Counted from the stretch's first letter, positions 53,106 through 64,000 are shown. The stretch is 64,000 nt of DNA from an uncultured Granulosicoccaceae bacterium (GCA_937920585.1 CAKZSB010000144.1:1-64000), one strand, 5' to 3'. Translations and numbers: made by a program. Notes: a model not told the origin generated them from the sequence alone.

Positions 53106-53870
53106 ATGCGTTTGATCACCACCACCTGCAGCAATACAGAAATCGTTCATGCACTGGGTTGCGGCCATATGATAATCGCCACCGACGATTACTCCGACTA
53201 CCCACCCGAGCTACTGACAGATTTACCCCGAGTAGGACCCGATCTGTCCATTGACACTGAAAAAGTACAGCAGCTGACACCAGACCTTGTGCTCGCTTCA
53301 GATACGGTGCCCGGGCACGACAAGGTCATCGAAAGCCTGCAGGCCGCCGGGTTGAATGTTTTCGCACCGCGCACGATTGGCCTTGACGATGTCTATCGCG
53401 ACATCGCCGACATCGCTGAACTATTGGAAGTACGCGCCCGCGGCGAAGCACTGATTGAGCAAATGCAGGCGACGATGCCAGACCACAGTGACCCGCAGTC
53501 CGGGCCATCGATCATGGTGCAGTGGTGGCCAAAACCGATCATTGCCGCCGCGCGCGACAGCTGGGTTCACGACCTCATCCACATGGCGGGCGGCAAAGAT
53601 GCCATGGCAGATATCGCCGAGCGCAGCACCCCGGTCGCAGACGACGATCAACAGCTGGCAATGGCAGATGCGTGGGTGATCTCGTGGTGCGGCGTTAAAC
53701 CGGAAAAGTATCGCCCGCAGGTGCTATACGAGCGCCCGACCCTGCAACACTGCAGGGCGGTAAAGAACAAACAGATTTTCTGTATATCAGAAGCGCACCT
53801 GGGCAGACCATCACCACGGCTGCTTGACGGTTATTCCGCGCTCCGCGACATCGTCAATCAGCTGAGCTGA
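53106..53870 (+). CDS. BtuF-like cobalamin/metal-complex binding protein, cytosolic form
   Basis: A 254-aa protein of the periplasmic-binding-protein family 2 fold (TTCSNTEIVHALGCGHMI, then LTPDLVLASDTVP and AAGLNVF). The ATG at 53106 gives MRLITTTCSNTEIV, the usual start of the 'cobalamin-binding protein' group without signal peptide. Earlier in-frame starts add sequence that does not look like an export signal. Ligand and transport role are unproven; no ABC partner is adjacent. It is convergent with serS. Confidence 0.8.
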   Translation: MRLITTTCSNTEIVHALGCGHMIIATDDYSDYPPELLTDLPRVGPDLSIDTEKVQQLTPDLVLASDTVPGHDKVIESLQAAGLNVFAPRTIGLDDVYRDIADIAELLEVRARGEALIEQMQATMPDHSDPQSGPSIMVQWWPKPIIAAARDSWVHDLIHMAGGKDAMADIAERSTPVADDDQQLAMADAWVISWCGVKPEKYRPQVLYERPTLQHCRAVKNKQIFCISEAHLGRPSPRLLDGYSALRDIVNQLS

Positions 53871-53876
53871 AAAATG

Positions 53877-55229
<1,353 letters not shown>

Positions 55230-55616
55230 TTAAGCCACTGCGGCGCGTGCTGCACCGCCAATGGCAAATCCGATCGCAACAAAAACCAGGCAAAGTGAAA
55301 CGTTTAGCACAACATTGAGCAAGGCTGCGCGCAACTGCCCTGCGGCAAACAGATGGAGCGTGTCGAGCGAAAAGGCCGAAAACGTTGTAAATGCACCGAG
55401 AAATCCGGTTTGAAACAGCGCTCGGGCAGCGCTGAAATCGCTCGTCCCGGCCAGCATCCAGGCACTGAACACACCAATAGCGAGAGATCCCAAAACGTTG
55501 ACCACAAGCGTACCCAGCGGGAACGAGACACTCCACGAAGCCGCCACACTTACGAGGAAGTAACGCCCGATCGCACCAGCGGCACCACCGGCGGCAACCA
55601 ACAGATAGATTTTCAT
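55230..55616 (-). CDS. crcB: Fluoride channel Fluc
   Basis: A 128-aa four-helix membrane protein. Conserved features are GGAAGAIGRYFL near the start, PLGTLVVNVLGSLAIG (with the conserved Asn) and GFLGAFTTFSAFSLDT (with the Phe and Thr/Ser that line the pore). It forms a dual-topology dimer exporting fluoride. No fluoride riboswitch is visible upstream in the short gap to the next gene. Adjacent to serS. Confidence 0.95.
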   Translation of the reverse strand: MKIYLLVAAGGAAGAIGRYFLVSVAASWSVSFPLGTLVVNVLGSLAIGVFSAWMLAGTSDFSAARALFQTGFLGAFTTFSAFSLDTLHLFAAGQLRAALLNVVLNVSLCLVFVAIGFAIGGAARAAVA

Positions 55617-55707
55617 CGTCGAAACTGTCCTGAACGGGTGGTCCGGTGTGAAATCGGCATAGTCAATGCAACCAACAGCGCCAAACTAACCACACCGGGT
55701 CTGCATT

Positions 55708-56235
55708 ATGAAGCACCTGACTAAAAATCTGCGCGTACCAGGTGCACTTGCATGCCTGCTGGCATTCAGCCTGTCGGCCAACGCCGGCAACCTGTATTCC
55801 TGGAACAGCGCGGATGGCACACCGACCTACTCACCCGACCCACCGCCACCGGGCACGGTCTACACCATTGTAGGTCCCGACCTTGAACCCATAGAGCGCT
55901 ATCGCAAGCCCGCACAACCTGCGGCAGAGGCCCCCGCCACAGCGACCGCCAACGCACAACCCGCCAAACCAAAGTGGAAGCCGGTGGTGTTTACCGACGC
56001 CCCGGCCACCGGCGGGCAGCCAGCCCCGGTACGTAAAAGCAAGAAGGATGAGCTGACCAGCCAGGCCAAAGCCGGCGTCGCCGATCTCACTGAGTGCATG
56101 AAAATACGCCGCCTGATCACCGGGCTGGAAAACAGCTTCGCACGTGCTAATTCGAATGCCGAGATGGATCAGGCAGTAATGGCGCTGCAGGAGCAGACCG
56201 ACTTGTATCAGGCGCAGTGCCGCAACGCGAAATGA
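55708..56235 (+). CDS. Secreted DUF4124-like protein
   Basis: A 175-aa exported protein (signal about 1-26). The mature N-terminus (LYSWNSADGTPTYSPDPP) carries the DUF4124 motif, a small beta domain found in many gammaproteobacterial envelope proteins. A Pro/Ala-rich linker (about 65-115) and a helical C-terminus with two Cys follow (LTECMKIRRLITGLENSFARAN, QAQCRN). Function unknown. Confidence 0.8.
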   Translation: MKHLTKNLRVPGALACLLAFSLSANAGNLYSWNSADGTPTYSPDPPPPGTVYTIVGPDLEPIERYRKPAQPAAEAPATATANAQPAKPKWKPVVFTDAPATGGQPAPVRKSKKDELTSQAKAGVADLTECMKIRRLITGLENSFARANSNAEMDQAVMALQEQTDLYQAQCRNAK

Positions 56236-56241
56236 TTCGCG

Positions 56242-56703
56242 TCAGCTGGCTGACAGGTCTTGCGAGGTTGCCAGTGCATCGAATCGATGCCCGCGATGGA
56301 GCAGAAATCTCAGCCACTTATAGAGAAAGCGGTTCGGCTCGCGCGAGCTTTCGAGGCTGCGACCTCGTCGCTCGCCGTAGCGGGAGCCATTCAGCACCCC
56401 GCTAACCACTTCCGCTGTGCGCGCATCATAGTAAATGCGTACATAGAGATCGGGTTCGAGTGTGGCGCGATTACCGTCGACAAAGCGATGGGTCAGCCGC
56501 AGCGTTGAGGTATAGCGGCTCTTTTCGGTCAGTTCGAGGTATAGATCCAGACAACCCTGCACACTGGACACGGCAGAACCTGTGGCGCCGGTTCGCAGTT
56601 CCGGTACCAGCAATCGCAGCAGCATGTAATTCTGCTCGTACAATTCCATCAGATCGCAAAAGCGCGCTGAGGTCCTTGGGCGAGGCTGGGCAGAAAAGTA
56701 CAT
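56242..56703 (-). CDS. DUF1249 family protein (YqiB-like)
   Basis: A 153-aa cytosolic protein of the DUF1249/YqiB family: FCDLMELYEQNYMLLRLLVPEL near the N-terminus, LYLELTEKSRYTSTLRLTHRF and DLYVRIYYDARTAEV. The family is largely restricted to gammaproteobacteria, and its function is unknown. It is convergent with the DUF4124 protein gene. Confidence 0.88.
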   Translation of the reverse strand: MYFSAQPRPRTSARFCDLMELYEQNYMLLRLLVPELRTGATGSAVSSVQGCLDLYLELTEKSRYTSTLRLTHRFVDGNRATLEPDLYVRIYYDARTAEVVSGVLNGSRYGERRGRSLESSREPNRFLYKWLRFLLHRGHRFDALATSQDLSAS

Positions 56704-57057
56704 GGTTGCGTGTAGGTCGAGTCCGGTGTTTGTTCAGCACGCCCATTGTAGGGCATCTGCACTCTGTGCCCCATAAAATAAGTCGAAACTACGGCAGACG
56801 TCGCTCCTGACCGACTTTGCGCCGATGAGGTTCAGTTTTGAAGTGCAATCGCACAGTGATTGCAATAGACTGTAACGTTTTACCTTGCCAGTGTTTAATT
56901 ATCTGCCTGGCATGCATATTGTTTTGTCGGGCGCTGCAGAACCTTTCTGCTATTCGCCCGCGCTTACCATTTTGAGCATCGTCCTCGCACTGAACAATTA
57001 TCGTCGTGGGTGTCGACGCCGGTTAGCGCAATACACTATTAGCTACTGAGACAATTA
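56704..57057. promoter_or_regulatory. infA upstream region
   Basis: A 354-bp gene-free gap. It contains TGCAATC-N7-GATTGCA (56844-56850 and 56858-56864), a perfect 7-bp inverted repeat 190 bp upstream of infA. I could not fix a convincing -35/-10 pair. IF-1 genes often have a multi-promoter upstream stretch, so regulation is plausible but not shown. Confidence 0.4.
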
Positions 57058-57276
57058 ATGGCAAAAGAAGAAGCAATTGAGATGGATGGCACCGTAGTCG
57101 ATACACTGCCGAATACGATGTTCAGGGTGGAGCTCGAGAACGGCCATGTCGTCACGGCTCATATCTCGGGCAAGATGCGCAAGCACTACATCAGAATCCT
57201 GACGGGTGACAAGGTCACGGTGGAAATGACCCCGTACGACCTCACCAAAGGCCGCATTACCTACCGTAGCCGCTAA
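57058..57276 (+). CDS. infA: Translation initiation factor IF-1
   Basis: A 72-aa S1-like OB-fold protein of normal IF-1 length: [40 protein letters not shown] and [18 protein letters not shown]. It binds the 30S A-site during initiation. The convergent position with clpA matches the Escherichia order around clpS-clpA-infA, a useful class marker. Confidence 0.97.
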   Translation: MAKEEAIEMDGTVVDTLPNTMFRVELENGHVVTAHISGKMRKHYIRILTGDKVTVEMTPYDLTKGRITYRSR

Positions 57277-57344
57277 GTCCTTCCGACCTTCACACTCCCC
57301 TTCGGCTGGCACAGTCTTGCGCCAGTATCACCACGACCTACAAA

Positions 57345-57373
57345 TGCCCCGATAACCCTGCGCTACCGGGGCA
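57345..57373 (-). terminator. Hairpin between infA and clpA
   Basis: TGCCCCG (57345-57351) and CGGGGCA (57367-57373) with a 15-nt loop; ATTTGTAG follows on the minus strand. It sits 15 bp past the clpA stop and is a weak terminator for one or both genes. Confidence 0.5.
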
Positions 57374-57387
57374 CTGCGTTGGTGTCG

Positions 57388-59649
57388 TTAAGCCAGCGCT
57401 TCCGAATCCTCGATGTTAAACGACAGCTCGCCAAAGTCGTCGAGCTCGACTCGCACTTTGCCGCCCTTGGACAGACTGCCGAAAAGGATTTCGTCGGCGA
57501 GCGGCTTTTTGATGTTCTCGCGGATAATCCGCGCCATCGGCCGTGCGCCCATTTTCGCATCGAAACCATTTTCGGCCAGCCAGCCCTTGGCTGAGTCGGC
57601 AATGTCGATGGTGACATTTTTCTCGTTGAGCTGTGCTTCAAGCTCGAAGAGGAATTTGTCGACGACGCTGAGAATGGTGCGGCTATCGAGCGACGAGAAC
57701 TGAATGATGCTGTCAATACGATTGCGGAATTCGGGCGTGAAGAACTTGTTTATCGCCTCCATGCCATCGGTCTCGTGATTCTGCACGGTGAATCCGACGC
57801 TGGCCCGGGTGATAGACTCCGCGCCGGCGTTGGTGGTCATAACCAGGATCACGTTGCGAAAGTCCGCTTTGCGACCGTTGTTGTCGGTTAGTGTGCCGTG
57901 ATCCATCACCTGCAGCAGCAGGTTGAAGACATCGGGATGTGCTTTTTCGATTTCATCGAGCAACAACACACAGTGCGGGTTCTGAATAACCGCGTCGGTC
58001 AGCAGGCCGCCCTGGTCGTAGCCGACATAGCCCGGAGGCGCACCGATGAGTCGTGAAACGGTATGCCGTTCCATGTACTCGGACATATCGAAACGCAGAA
58101 ACTCAATGCCCATCACTTTGGCCAGCTGCTTGGTGACCTCGGTTTTACCTACACCAGTCGGCCCGGCAAACATGAAGCTGCCAATGGGCCTGTCATCGGG
58201 TCCGAGACCGGAGCGCGCCATCTTGATGGCCGACGCCAGCTGCTCGATCGCCGGATCCTGCCCGAACACCAGCATTTTGAGATCGCGGCTGAGGTTGCGG
58301 AGCTTTTCCATATCAGTGGAAGAAACGCTTTTCTCCGGAATGCGCGCAATCTTCGCGATGATAGTCTCGATGTCCTTGACGCCGATCGGCTTCTTGGACG
58401 GCTTGGACTGCAGCCGACGGCTCGCGCCTGCCTCGTCAATGATGTCGATGGCCTTGTCGGGTAGAAAGCGATCGTTGACGTAGCGATCAGACAGTTCCAC
58501 AGCGGCCTTGAGCGCACCGTTGGAATATTTGACGTCGTGAAATTCTTCGAAGTTGATCTTCAGGCCTTTGAGGATTTCCAGGGTCTCGGAGACCGACGGT
58601 TCGGTCACATCGACTTTCTGAAATCGACGTGACAGAGCCCGGTCCTTCTCGAAAATGCCGCGGTATTCCTGGTAGGTAGTAGAGCCGATACACTTGAGCT
58701 CACCAGAGGCCAGCATGGGCTTGATCAGGTTAGAAGCATCCATTACACCGCCCGAGGCCGCACCGGCGCCGATGATGGTGTGGATTTCATCGATGAACAG
58801 AATCGCGCCCTCCTCTTTTTGAAGCTGCCCGAGGATTGCCTTAAGGCGCTTTTCGAAGTCACCGCGATATTTGGTACCGGCGACAAGCGCACCGAGATCG
58901 AGCGAATAGATGGTGCTGCCGAGCAGCACTTCAGGTAAATCACCATCGACGATTTTCTTAGCCAACCCTTCGGCGATTGCGGTTTTACCCACGCCTGCTT
59001 CACCCACCAGCAGCGGATTATTCTTGCGGCGACGGCAGAGAATCTGGGCCGAGCGCTCGACTTCCTTCTCGCGTCCGATCAGCGGGTCGATCTTGCCGTT
59101 CTTTGCTTTGACATTGAGATTGGTGGCGTACTTGTCGAGCGGTGAGGCTTCAGCCTCGCCCTCCTCGCCAGAGCTCTCGCTGGAGAGGTCTTCGAGTTCG
59201 CCCTTTTCGTCGTCGGATACTTTCGAGATGCCGTGCGATATGTAGTTGACGACATCGAGGCGCGTGATGTTCTGTTTGTTGAGCAGGTAGACCGTGTGCG
59301 AATCCTGCTCGCCGAAGATCGCCACCAGCACGTTGGCACCGGTAACTTCTTTCTTGCCGGACGATTGCACGTGGAACACTGCGCGTTGCAGAACCCGCTG
59401 GAATCCCAGCGTCGGTTGCGTTTCGCGATTGTCGGCATCTTCCAGCAACGGTGTGTTTTCGTCGATAAACTCAACCAGCTCGGCACGCAGTGACTCCAGC
59501 TCTCCCCCACAAGAGCGCAGCACCTGGGCGGCGGTCGGGTTGTCGAGCAGTGCCAAAAGCAGGTGCTCGACCGTCATGAATTCATAACGCTTCTCGCGCG
59601 CTTCCTTGAACGCGTTGTTTAACGTGAACTCGAGTTCTTTGCTCAACAT
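57388..59649 (-). CDS. clpA: ClpA, ATP-binding subunit of the ClpAP protease
   Basis: A 753-aa two-ring AAA+ unfoldase: N-domain (1-145) with the Clp repeats, an acidic linker rich in Glu/Ser (148-170), the first AAA module with Walker A GEAGVGKT (216-223) and the second with GPTGVGKT (about 494-501). The IGL-type ClpP loop region is in the second module. It feeds unfolded protein to ClpP. The adaptor gene clpS lies 55 bp upstream, so both are one unit. Confidence 0.97.
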   Translation of the reverse strand: MLSKELEFTLNNAFKEAREKRYEFMTVEHLLLALLDNPTAAQVLRSCGGELESLRAELVEFIDENTPLLEDADNRETQPTLGFQRVLQRAVFHVQSSGKKEVTGANVLVAIFGEQDSHTVYLLNKQNITRLDVVNYISHGISKVSDDEKGELEDLSSESSGEEGEAEASPLDKYATNLNVKAKNGKIDPLIGREKEVERSAQILCRRRKNNPLLVGEAGVGKTAIAEGLAKKIVDGDLPEVLLGSTIYSLDLGALVAGTKYRGDFEKRLKAILGQLQKEEGAILFIDEIHTIIGAGAASGGVMDASNLIKPMLASGELKCIGSTTYQEYRGIFEKDRALSRRFQKVDVTEPSVSETLEILKGLKINFEEFHDVKYSNGALKAAVELSDRYVNDRFLPDKAIDIIDEAGASRRLQSKPSKKPIGVKDIETIIAKIARIPEKSVSSTDMEKLRNLSRDLKMLVFGQDPAIEQLASAIKMARSGLGPDDRPIGSFMFAGPTGVGKTEVTKQLAKVMGIEFLRFDMSEYMERHTVSRLIGAPPGYVGYDQGGLLTDAVIQNPHCVLLLDEIEKAHPDVFNLLLQVMDHGTLTDNNGRKADFRNVILVMTTNAGAESITRASVGFTVQNHETDGMEAINKFFTPEFRNRIDSIIQFSSLDSRTILSVVDKFLFELEAQLNEKNVTIDIADSAKGWLAENGFDAKMGARPMARIIRENIKKPLADEILFGSLSKGGKVRVELDDFGELSFNIEDSEALA

Positions 59650-59704
59650 CTCACGATTCTCTCTTTTATAAGTTTATTTATTTTCATTATCGTAAAAGGT
59701 ACGG

Positions 59705-60022
59705 CTAAGCCTCCTCCATATCACACATGAGAGGATGCTGGTTGTCCCGCGAGAATTGATTCACGTGTACCACTTTAGTCTCCGCAACCTCACGTGTATA
59801 TACCCCGCAGACCCCCTTGCCCCGCCTGTGCACATGCAGCATAACCTGCGTTGCCTTTTCCCGGTTCAAACCGAAAAAACTTTCGAGTACAGTCACCACG
59901 AATTCCATGGGTGTGTAATCGTCATTCAGCAACACGACCTTGTACAAGGGCGGCTTTTTTAGCGCCGGTTTGGCAAGCTCTACTGCCGTGCCGGCATCTT
60001 CGGAGTACTCTTTCTCTGACAT
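59705..60022 (-). CDS. clpS: ClpS adaptor
   Basis: A 105-aa adaptor: [27 protein letters not shown] and [18 protein letters not shown]-type core ([15 protein letters not shown]) are typical. It delivers N-degron substrates to ClpA. The N-terminal extension (1-20) is acidic and flexible, as usual. It is the first gene of the clpS-clpA unit. Confidence 0.95.
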   Translation of the reverse strand: MSEKEYSEDAGTAVELAKPALKKPPLYKVVLLNDDYTPMEFVVTVLESFFGLNREKATQVMLHVHRRGKGVCGVYTREVAETKVVHVNQFSRDNQHPLMCDMEEA

Positions 60023-60276
60023 AACCCTACGATATTACTTTCGACACCATGATTAACACCTGAATAGCGCCTTTCTCACCCATGAGAGTCTTGTGCACTA
60101 GATAACGCCAATAGGCCATTGATAGTCAACCCGATCATGCTCTAGAACGGGAATCGAATCTATTCAAAATATGGCAACGTATTCCCCGGATTCAATCATC
60201 CGTCTCATTATTCGCCAATTCTCCTCACCCGTATCTGCCGGGATTTCCGGTCCAGCGTTCATCTGCGGCGGCTACT

Positions 60277-62751
60277 CTAGCTGGCTCTGGCCAACTCAGG
60301 AGGCTGATTTTCAGCCTGGCCCTGGAGAAAATCGCGAGGAAAATCGTCTACCATAATAACCTTTCGCGTCAATTGCGCGCTTTCTGTCATCGTGCGCGCA
60401 TCGCCCTCGCTGAGCAATCCATCCGCTACAAGTTTCGCAACCCAGGCATCCCGGGGCACATCATACGGGCAGCGCAGATCCAGATCGCGCAGCTTTTTCT
60501 CGATCTTGTCGGATTCCACCACCGCGAGCATAGCCTTTTCGAGTTGACAGGTAATGTCATCCGGATCCGTGCTGACATAGAGCCCGTGGGTCAGGCGATC
60601 GCGCGCCTCACCTGGCTCGATCATCTGGCTGGCGATTTTATGCAACAGCCGATCATTCGGCGTTCGAAAGCGACGCCCAAGCGGAAACACCACTGCCCTT
60701 AACGCCAGGCCCACCCACTTGTTTGGAAAGTTGCGCAGAATCTGATCGAGTGCGACCTGAGTCTGATAAAGGCAATACTTCGCGCTCCACTCCACCAGCG
60801 GCAAATCGGCACTCTGCCGCCCTTCGTCGCGATAGCGCTTCAGGGCCGCTGAGCACATGTACATGTAGATGAGTCCATCGGCAAATCGCCCCGACAGCAT
60901 TTCCTTGCGCTTCAGCGCACCACCCATGAACAACAGGGCAAAATCGGCAAGAAACGAATAGCCGGCGCTCATTCTGGCCAGGCGTCGATAGTATTTGGCA
61001 GTGCCGTCAGTTACCGGACTATCAGCAAATCTTCCGCGCGTGAGGCCGTGAAACAACGCTCGGGCGCCGCTGCTCACCGCGTAGCTGATATGGCCAACCA
61101 GCGCGCCGTCAAAGGCAACCAGCGCCTGCTTCTCGTCGGTCATCGAGGCCGCTTCTATTTCGTGCACCAGATGGGGATGACATCTCATCGCACCCTGGCC
61201 AAACACAATCATGCTGCGAGTCAGGATATTCGCCCCCTCAACTGTAATGCCTACCGGCACTCCCTGATAGGCTCGGGCCAGATAATTAGAAGGTCCCATG
61301 CAAATACCCTTGCCGCCGTGGATGTCCATCGCATCATTGACAATCCGGCGCATGTATTCGGTGTTGAAGTATTTGAGAATACCGCTCACGACCGAGGGTT
61401 TCTCGCCGCCGTCGAGCGCTGCACAGGTGAGCATGCGTCCAGCGTCCATCAGGTAGGTAAGGCCGGCGATGCGCGCCATTGCCTCTTCAACTCCCTCGAA
61501 GCGCCCGATCGGTAGATTGAATTGCTTGCGCACCCTGGCATACGCGCCCGTCGTACGGGTGGCCATCATTCCGGCTGCAGCGCCTGAACTGGGCAACGAA
61601 ATACCCCGCCCGGTGGACAGACACTCCATCAGCATACGCCAGCCCTGGCCGATCTGTTCCTGCCCGCCAATGATCCAGTCCATCGGTACGAAGACGTCAA
61701 CACCGCGATTCGGTCCATTCATGAACGCCTGATTGAGCGGAAAATGGCGACGTCCAATCTCAACGCCCGCGGTATCTGTTGGAATCAGCGCACAGGTAAT
61801 GCCCAGCTCTTCCTGATCGCCGAGCAGGTGGTCAGGGTCATAGGCTTTGAAGGCCAGCCCGAGCAGCGTCGCCACCGGCCCCAGGGTGATGTAGCGCTTA
61901 TCCCAGTTGACGCGCAAACCCAATACCTCGCGTCCTTCGTGCTGTCCGCGGCAAACGATGCCGAAATCCGGAATGGCGGCAGCGTCCGAACCGGCGCTGG
62001 GGCCAGTCAGCGCAAAACACGGAAGCTCCTCGCCCGCTGCCAGGCGCGGCAGATAGTAATCGCGCTGCGCGTCGGTACCGTAGTGCAGCAGCAATTGGCC
62101 GGGGCCCAGAGAATTGGGCACCATAACGGTGGATCCGGCGGTGACACTTCTGGCTGAGATACGGGTTATGACCGCCGAGTGGCCGTAGGCGGAGAATTCC
62201 AGTCCACCGTACTTTTTCGGTATTTCCATGCCGAAAAAGCGCTCCTTTTTCATGAAGTCCCACACCTGTGGCGGCAAGTCATTGCGCTGATAGGTGATCT
62301 CCCAGTCATCGAGCATCGCACACAGCTCGTCAACCGGGCCGTCCATGAACGCCTGCTCCTCCGCCGATAGTGCCGGCGCGGGCGTATCGAGCAACTTCGC
62401 CCACTGTGGTGAGCCACGAAATAGCTCGGACTCCCACCAGACAGTGCCCGCCTCAATGGCATCGCGCTCGGTTTGCGACATTGGCGGCAGCACTGCTTTT
62501 ACGTAACTCAATAACGGCTGGCTCAGGACACGCTGGCGTATGCCAGTCACGTTGAGCCCGATGGCAAGCACCGCAAACGCCAGCCACACGATTACACCGG
62601 CAATCGGCCCGGTGACCCCGATCAGGGTAAAGCACACCAGCGCGCCGGTCACCACAGCGGTAATCGACGCCAGACTATGGCGAAAGCTTGCGAGAATGTA
62701 GATCGCAACCAGCAGGATTAACAGACAGATCAACAGGGTCATTGGACGCAT
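60277..62751 (-). CDS. fadE: Acyl-CoA dehydrogenase, FadE-type (DUF1974)
   Basis: A protein of 824 aa with two or more N-terminal membrane helices (MTLLICLLILLVAIYIL and on), an acyl-CoA dehydrogenase core (FALTGPSAGSDAAAIPD, GGKGICMGPSNYLARAYQGVPVGITVEGAN) and the C-terminal DUF1974 of FadE. It starts beta-oxidation by forming the trans-2-enoyl-CoA. I start it at ATG 62751; an in-frame start at 62793 adds 14 residues without signal character. It works with acetoacetyl-CoA synthetase and isocitrate lyase in fat use (inference). Confidence 0.93.
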   Translation of the reverse strand: MRPMTLLICLLILLVAIYILASFRHSLASITAVVTGALVCFTLIGVTGPIAGVIVWLAFAVLAIGLNVTGIRQRVLSQPLLSYVKAVLPPMSQTERDAIEAGTVWWESELFRGSPQWAKLLDTPAPALSAEEQAFMDGPVDELCAMLDDWEITYQRNDLPPQVWDFMKKERFFGMEIPKKYGGLEFSAYGHSAVITRISARSVTAGSTVMVPNSLGPGQLLLHYGTDAQRDYYLPRLAAGEELPCFALTGPSAGSDAAAIPDFGIVCRGQHEGREVLGLRVNWDKRYITLGPVATLLGLAFKAYDPDHLLGDQEELGITCALIPTDTAGVEIGRRHFPLNQAFMNGPNRGVDVFVPMDWIIGGQEQIGQGWRMLMECLSTGRGISLPSSGAAAGMMATRTTGAYARVRKQFNLPIGRFEGVEEAMARIAGLTYLMDAGRMLTCAALDGGEKPSVVSGILKYFNTEYMRRIVNDAMDIHGGKGICMGPSNYLARAYQGVPVGITVEGANILTRSMIVFGQGAMRCHPHLVHEIEAASMTDEKQALVAFDGALVGHISYAVSSGARALFHGLTRGRFADSPVTDGTAKYYRRLARMSAGYSFLADFALLFMGGALKRKEMLSGRFADGLIYMYMCSAALKRYRDEGRQSADLPLVEWSAKYCLYQTQVALDQILRNFPNKWVGLALRAVVFPLGRRFRTPNDRLLHKIASQMIEPGEARDRLTHGLYVSTDPDDITCQLEKAMLAVVESDKIEKKLRDLDLRCPYDVPRDAWVAKLVADGLLSEGDARTMTESAQLTRKVIMVDDFPRDFLQGQAENQPPELARAS

Positions 62752-62938
62752 CACAAATTGCGGGTTCGGAGCTAAAGCTATTGCACAAGACACACCTTAT
62801 TTTGCCTCCGGCGGGGTTTGTGCCGTCGCCGCTGCGACAAATTGAATCTAATCATGGCTTGGCGCACAATGCTGTGCAGTGACAAGGCGGCTACCCTGCC
62901 CTGCCAGCTCACAATCACGAGCCGACGGAAGCAATACT

Positions 62939-63487
62939 TTGCATAACGAGTACAAGAAAATAATCGAGCAGATCGGTGAAGATCCCGAGCGTGAGGGTCT
63001 GTTGAAAACACCGGATCGAGCCGCACGAGCGATGGAATTTCTGACCCAGGGCTACGGCCAGACCCTGGAGCAGATCCTGAACAACGCAGTCTTTGAATCC
63101 GACAGCGATGAGATGGTCATTGTGCGCGACATCGAGCTTTATTCGATGTGTGAACATCATCTGTTGCCATTCATCGGCAAGTGTCACGTCGCCTACCTGC
63201 CGCGCGGCAAGGTAATCGGGCTTTCGAAGGTCGCGCGCATCGTCGATATGTATGCGCGACGACTGCAGATCCAGGAGAATCTGACCAAACAGATCGCAGA
63301 CGCAATGGAGACTGTCACCGGTGGTCAGGGCGTTGGTGTGGTGGTGGAGTCGAAACATTTGTGCATGATGATGCGCGGCGTGCAAAAGCAAAATTCAACC
63401 ATGACTACCTCAGTCATGCTGGGCCGGTTCAAAACCGACATCAACACCCGCAACGAGTTTCTGAATCTGATTCGCGGCCCAACCTGA
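62939..63487 (+). CDS. folE: GTP cyclohydrolase I
   Basis: A 182-aa FolE converting GTP to dihydroneopterin triphosphate for folate. [68 protein letters not shown] and [10 protein letters not shown] are intact, and the zinc ligands are the two Cys and His in CEHH and LCMMMRG. The start is uncertain: TTG 62939 with GGAAG upstream, or GTG 62879 (202 aa); I prefer TTG because the extra residues do not look conserved. It also supplies the folate used by Tdm. Confidence 0.93.
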   Translation: MHNEYKKIIEQIGEDPEREGLLKTPDRAARAMEFLTQGYGQTLEQILNNAVFESDSDEMVIVRDIELYSMCEHHLLPFIGKCHVAYLPRGKVIGLSKVARIVDMYARRLQIQENLTKQIADAMETVTGGQGVGVVVESKHLCMMMRGVQKQNSTMTTSVMLGRFKTDINTRNEFLNLIRGPT

Positions 63488-63513
63488 TACCACACGCTTT
63501 AATTGCATTGCTA

Positions 63514-63566
63514 TGCATAATTATGCAAAATTTCCCGACTTACACGTTTTCCCGGAAATTTTGCAT
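63514..63566 (+). promoter_or_regulatory. Long inverted repeat over the tupB ribosome-binding site
   Basis: A perfect palindrome TGCATAATTATGCA (63514-63527) overlaps the left arm of a 15-bp inverted repeat. Arms are ATGCAAAATTTCCCG (63523-63537) and CCGGAAATTTTGCAT (63552-63566), 14 of 15 complementary, with a 14-nt loop. The right arm contains the Shine-Dalgarno (GGAAA) and the first base of the TTG start of the permease. It could be an RNA hairpin that blocks translation or a protein operator. Confidence 0.75.
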
Positions 63567-64000
63567 TGTCAGATCTACGGCTGGCCTTTGAGCTGGCGCT
63601 AGGACTGGTCTACCCCATCGATCCAACATTGCTCGAGATCGTATTGCTGTCGCTGAAAGTCAGCCTCAGTGCCGCCGTGCTCGCATGCCTGTTCGGCATG
63701 CCGCTGGGCGCTCTGCTGGCGACCAGTGACTTCCGCGGCAAATGGGTGCTGACCCTGATCGTCAACACGCTGATGGGCATGCCGCCCGTGGTAATCGGTC
63801 TGCTGGTTTACATCATGCTGTCGAGTGCCGGTCCGCTGGGCTGGCTGCAGTGGCTCTACACACCGCGAGCGATGATTCTGGCGCAGGTGATTCTGATCAC
63901 CCCGATTGTGGCGGCTCTTGCGCGCGAGGTGATGAGCGAGCAGCACCGGCAATTGCACTGGCAACTTCAATCACTGTGCGTCGCGCCGGCCCGTGCCGTG
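63566..64000 (+). CDS. tupB: Tungstate ABC transporter permease, TupB-like (truncated by window end)
   Basis: Open from TTG 63566 to the right edge, 145 codons, no stop. It begins MSDLRLAFELALGLVYP, then LLEIVLLSLKVSLSAAVLACLFGMPLGALLA and NTLMGMPPVVIGLLVYIML, a pattern of the TupB/ModB permease with the PPVV membrane turn. GGAAA is placed seven bases upstream of the TTG. The family imports tungstate (or molybdate, sulfate). The TupA and TupC genes must lie beyond the window. Confidence 0.82.
   Translation, partial: MSDLRLAFELALGLVYPIDPTLLEIVLLSLKVSLSAAVLACLFGMPLGALLATSDFRGKWVLTLIVNTLMGMPPVVIGLLVYIMLSSAGPLGWLQWLYTPRAMILAQVILITPIVAALAREVMSEQHRQLHWQLQSLCVAPARAV

Noticed and set aside
55617-55707. 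Fluoride riboswitch near crcB
   Set aside because: No conserved fluoride aptamer pattern is visible in the short gap upstream of crcB.

Overview
The window is about 56-58% GC by eye and densely coded on both strands, with no rRNA, tRNA, CRISPR array, transposase or prophage gene that I can see. Several local arrangements are gammaproteobacterial: infA facing clpA-clpS, serS next to crcB, a long FadE-type acyl-CoA dehydrogenase, and DUF1249 and DUF4124 proteins. The accessory genes (trimethylamine/TMAO catabolism, a lanthanide-type quinoprotein alcohol dehydrogenase) point to a marine, amine- and alcohol-using member of that class. I cannot name the genus.

Region 1 (1-6685): after a short unknown 3' gene end and an 18-bp inverted repeat, a tight minus-strand operon encodes a periplasmic quinoprotein alcohol oxidation system. 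Its order of transcription is the PQQ alcohol dehydrogenase (Asp-x-Asp lanthanide motif), a cytochrome c, a periplasmic binding protein, an unknown secreted protein, a SoxYZ-like carrier, a metallo-beta-lactamase-fold hydrolase and a Cys-x3-Cys-Trp rhodanese-like protein.

Region 2 (6686-14100): mixed metabolism. It holds an HSL-type esterase, an SDR lacking its Tyr-x3-Lys, a Tat-exported aldo/keto reductase with two Fe-S motifs plus a small membrane partner, periplasmic MsrA, isocitrate lyase with a repeat-bearing promoter, an FMN-binding oxidase-like protein and a lipoprotein.

Region 3 (14216-33823): a methylated-amine island. One divergent arm carries a glutamine-synthetase-like ligase, a three-subunit glutamate-synthase-like enzyme (MgsABC/GlxBCD type), an unknown 127-aa protein, an ammonium transporter with a Pro/Arg-rich tail, a 57-aa membrane protein and a second, type III, glutamine-synthetase-like ligase. 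The other arm carries a GntR regulator overlapping TMAO demethylase (tdm). Facing it is a TMAO ABC importer (tmoX, tmoW, and a fused two-domain permease, tmoV), and divergent from that is trimethylamine monooxygenase (tmm) followed by a tartrate/D-malate-type dehydrogenase. The inferred flow is TMA to TMAO (Tmm), TMAO import (Tmo), then TMAO to dimethylamine plus formaldehyde (Tdm), with amine nitrogen captured by the ligase and synthase enzymes. Dimethylamine monooxygenase and N-methylglutamate dehydrogenase genes are not in the window.

Region 4 (33824-44100): a membrane-anchored Ser/Thr kinase, a lipoprotein with calcium-type Asp-rich repeats, an Ig-like secreted protein, a ferredoxin/ferredoxin reductase pair, a class V aminotransferase, a lipoprotein and a stand-alone swivelling domain.

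Region 5 (44228-53870): an MMPL/RND exporter operon with a LolA-like protein and an outer-membrane barrel candidate, then a minus-strand operon of PaaK-like ligase, AhpD-like protein and acetoacetyl-CoA synthetase, and a BtuF-like protein.

Region 6 (53877-64000): housekeeping genes serS, crcB, infA, clpA, clpS, fadE and folE, ending in a truncated TupB-type permease whose ribosome-binding site lies inside a long inverted repeat.
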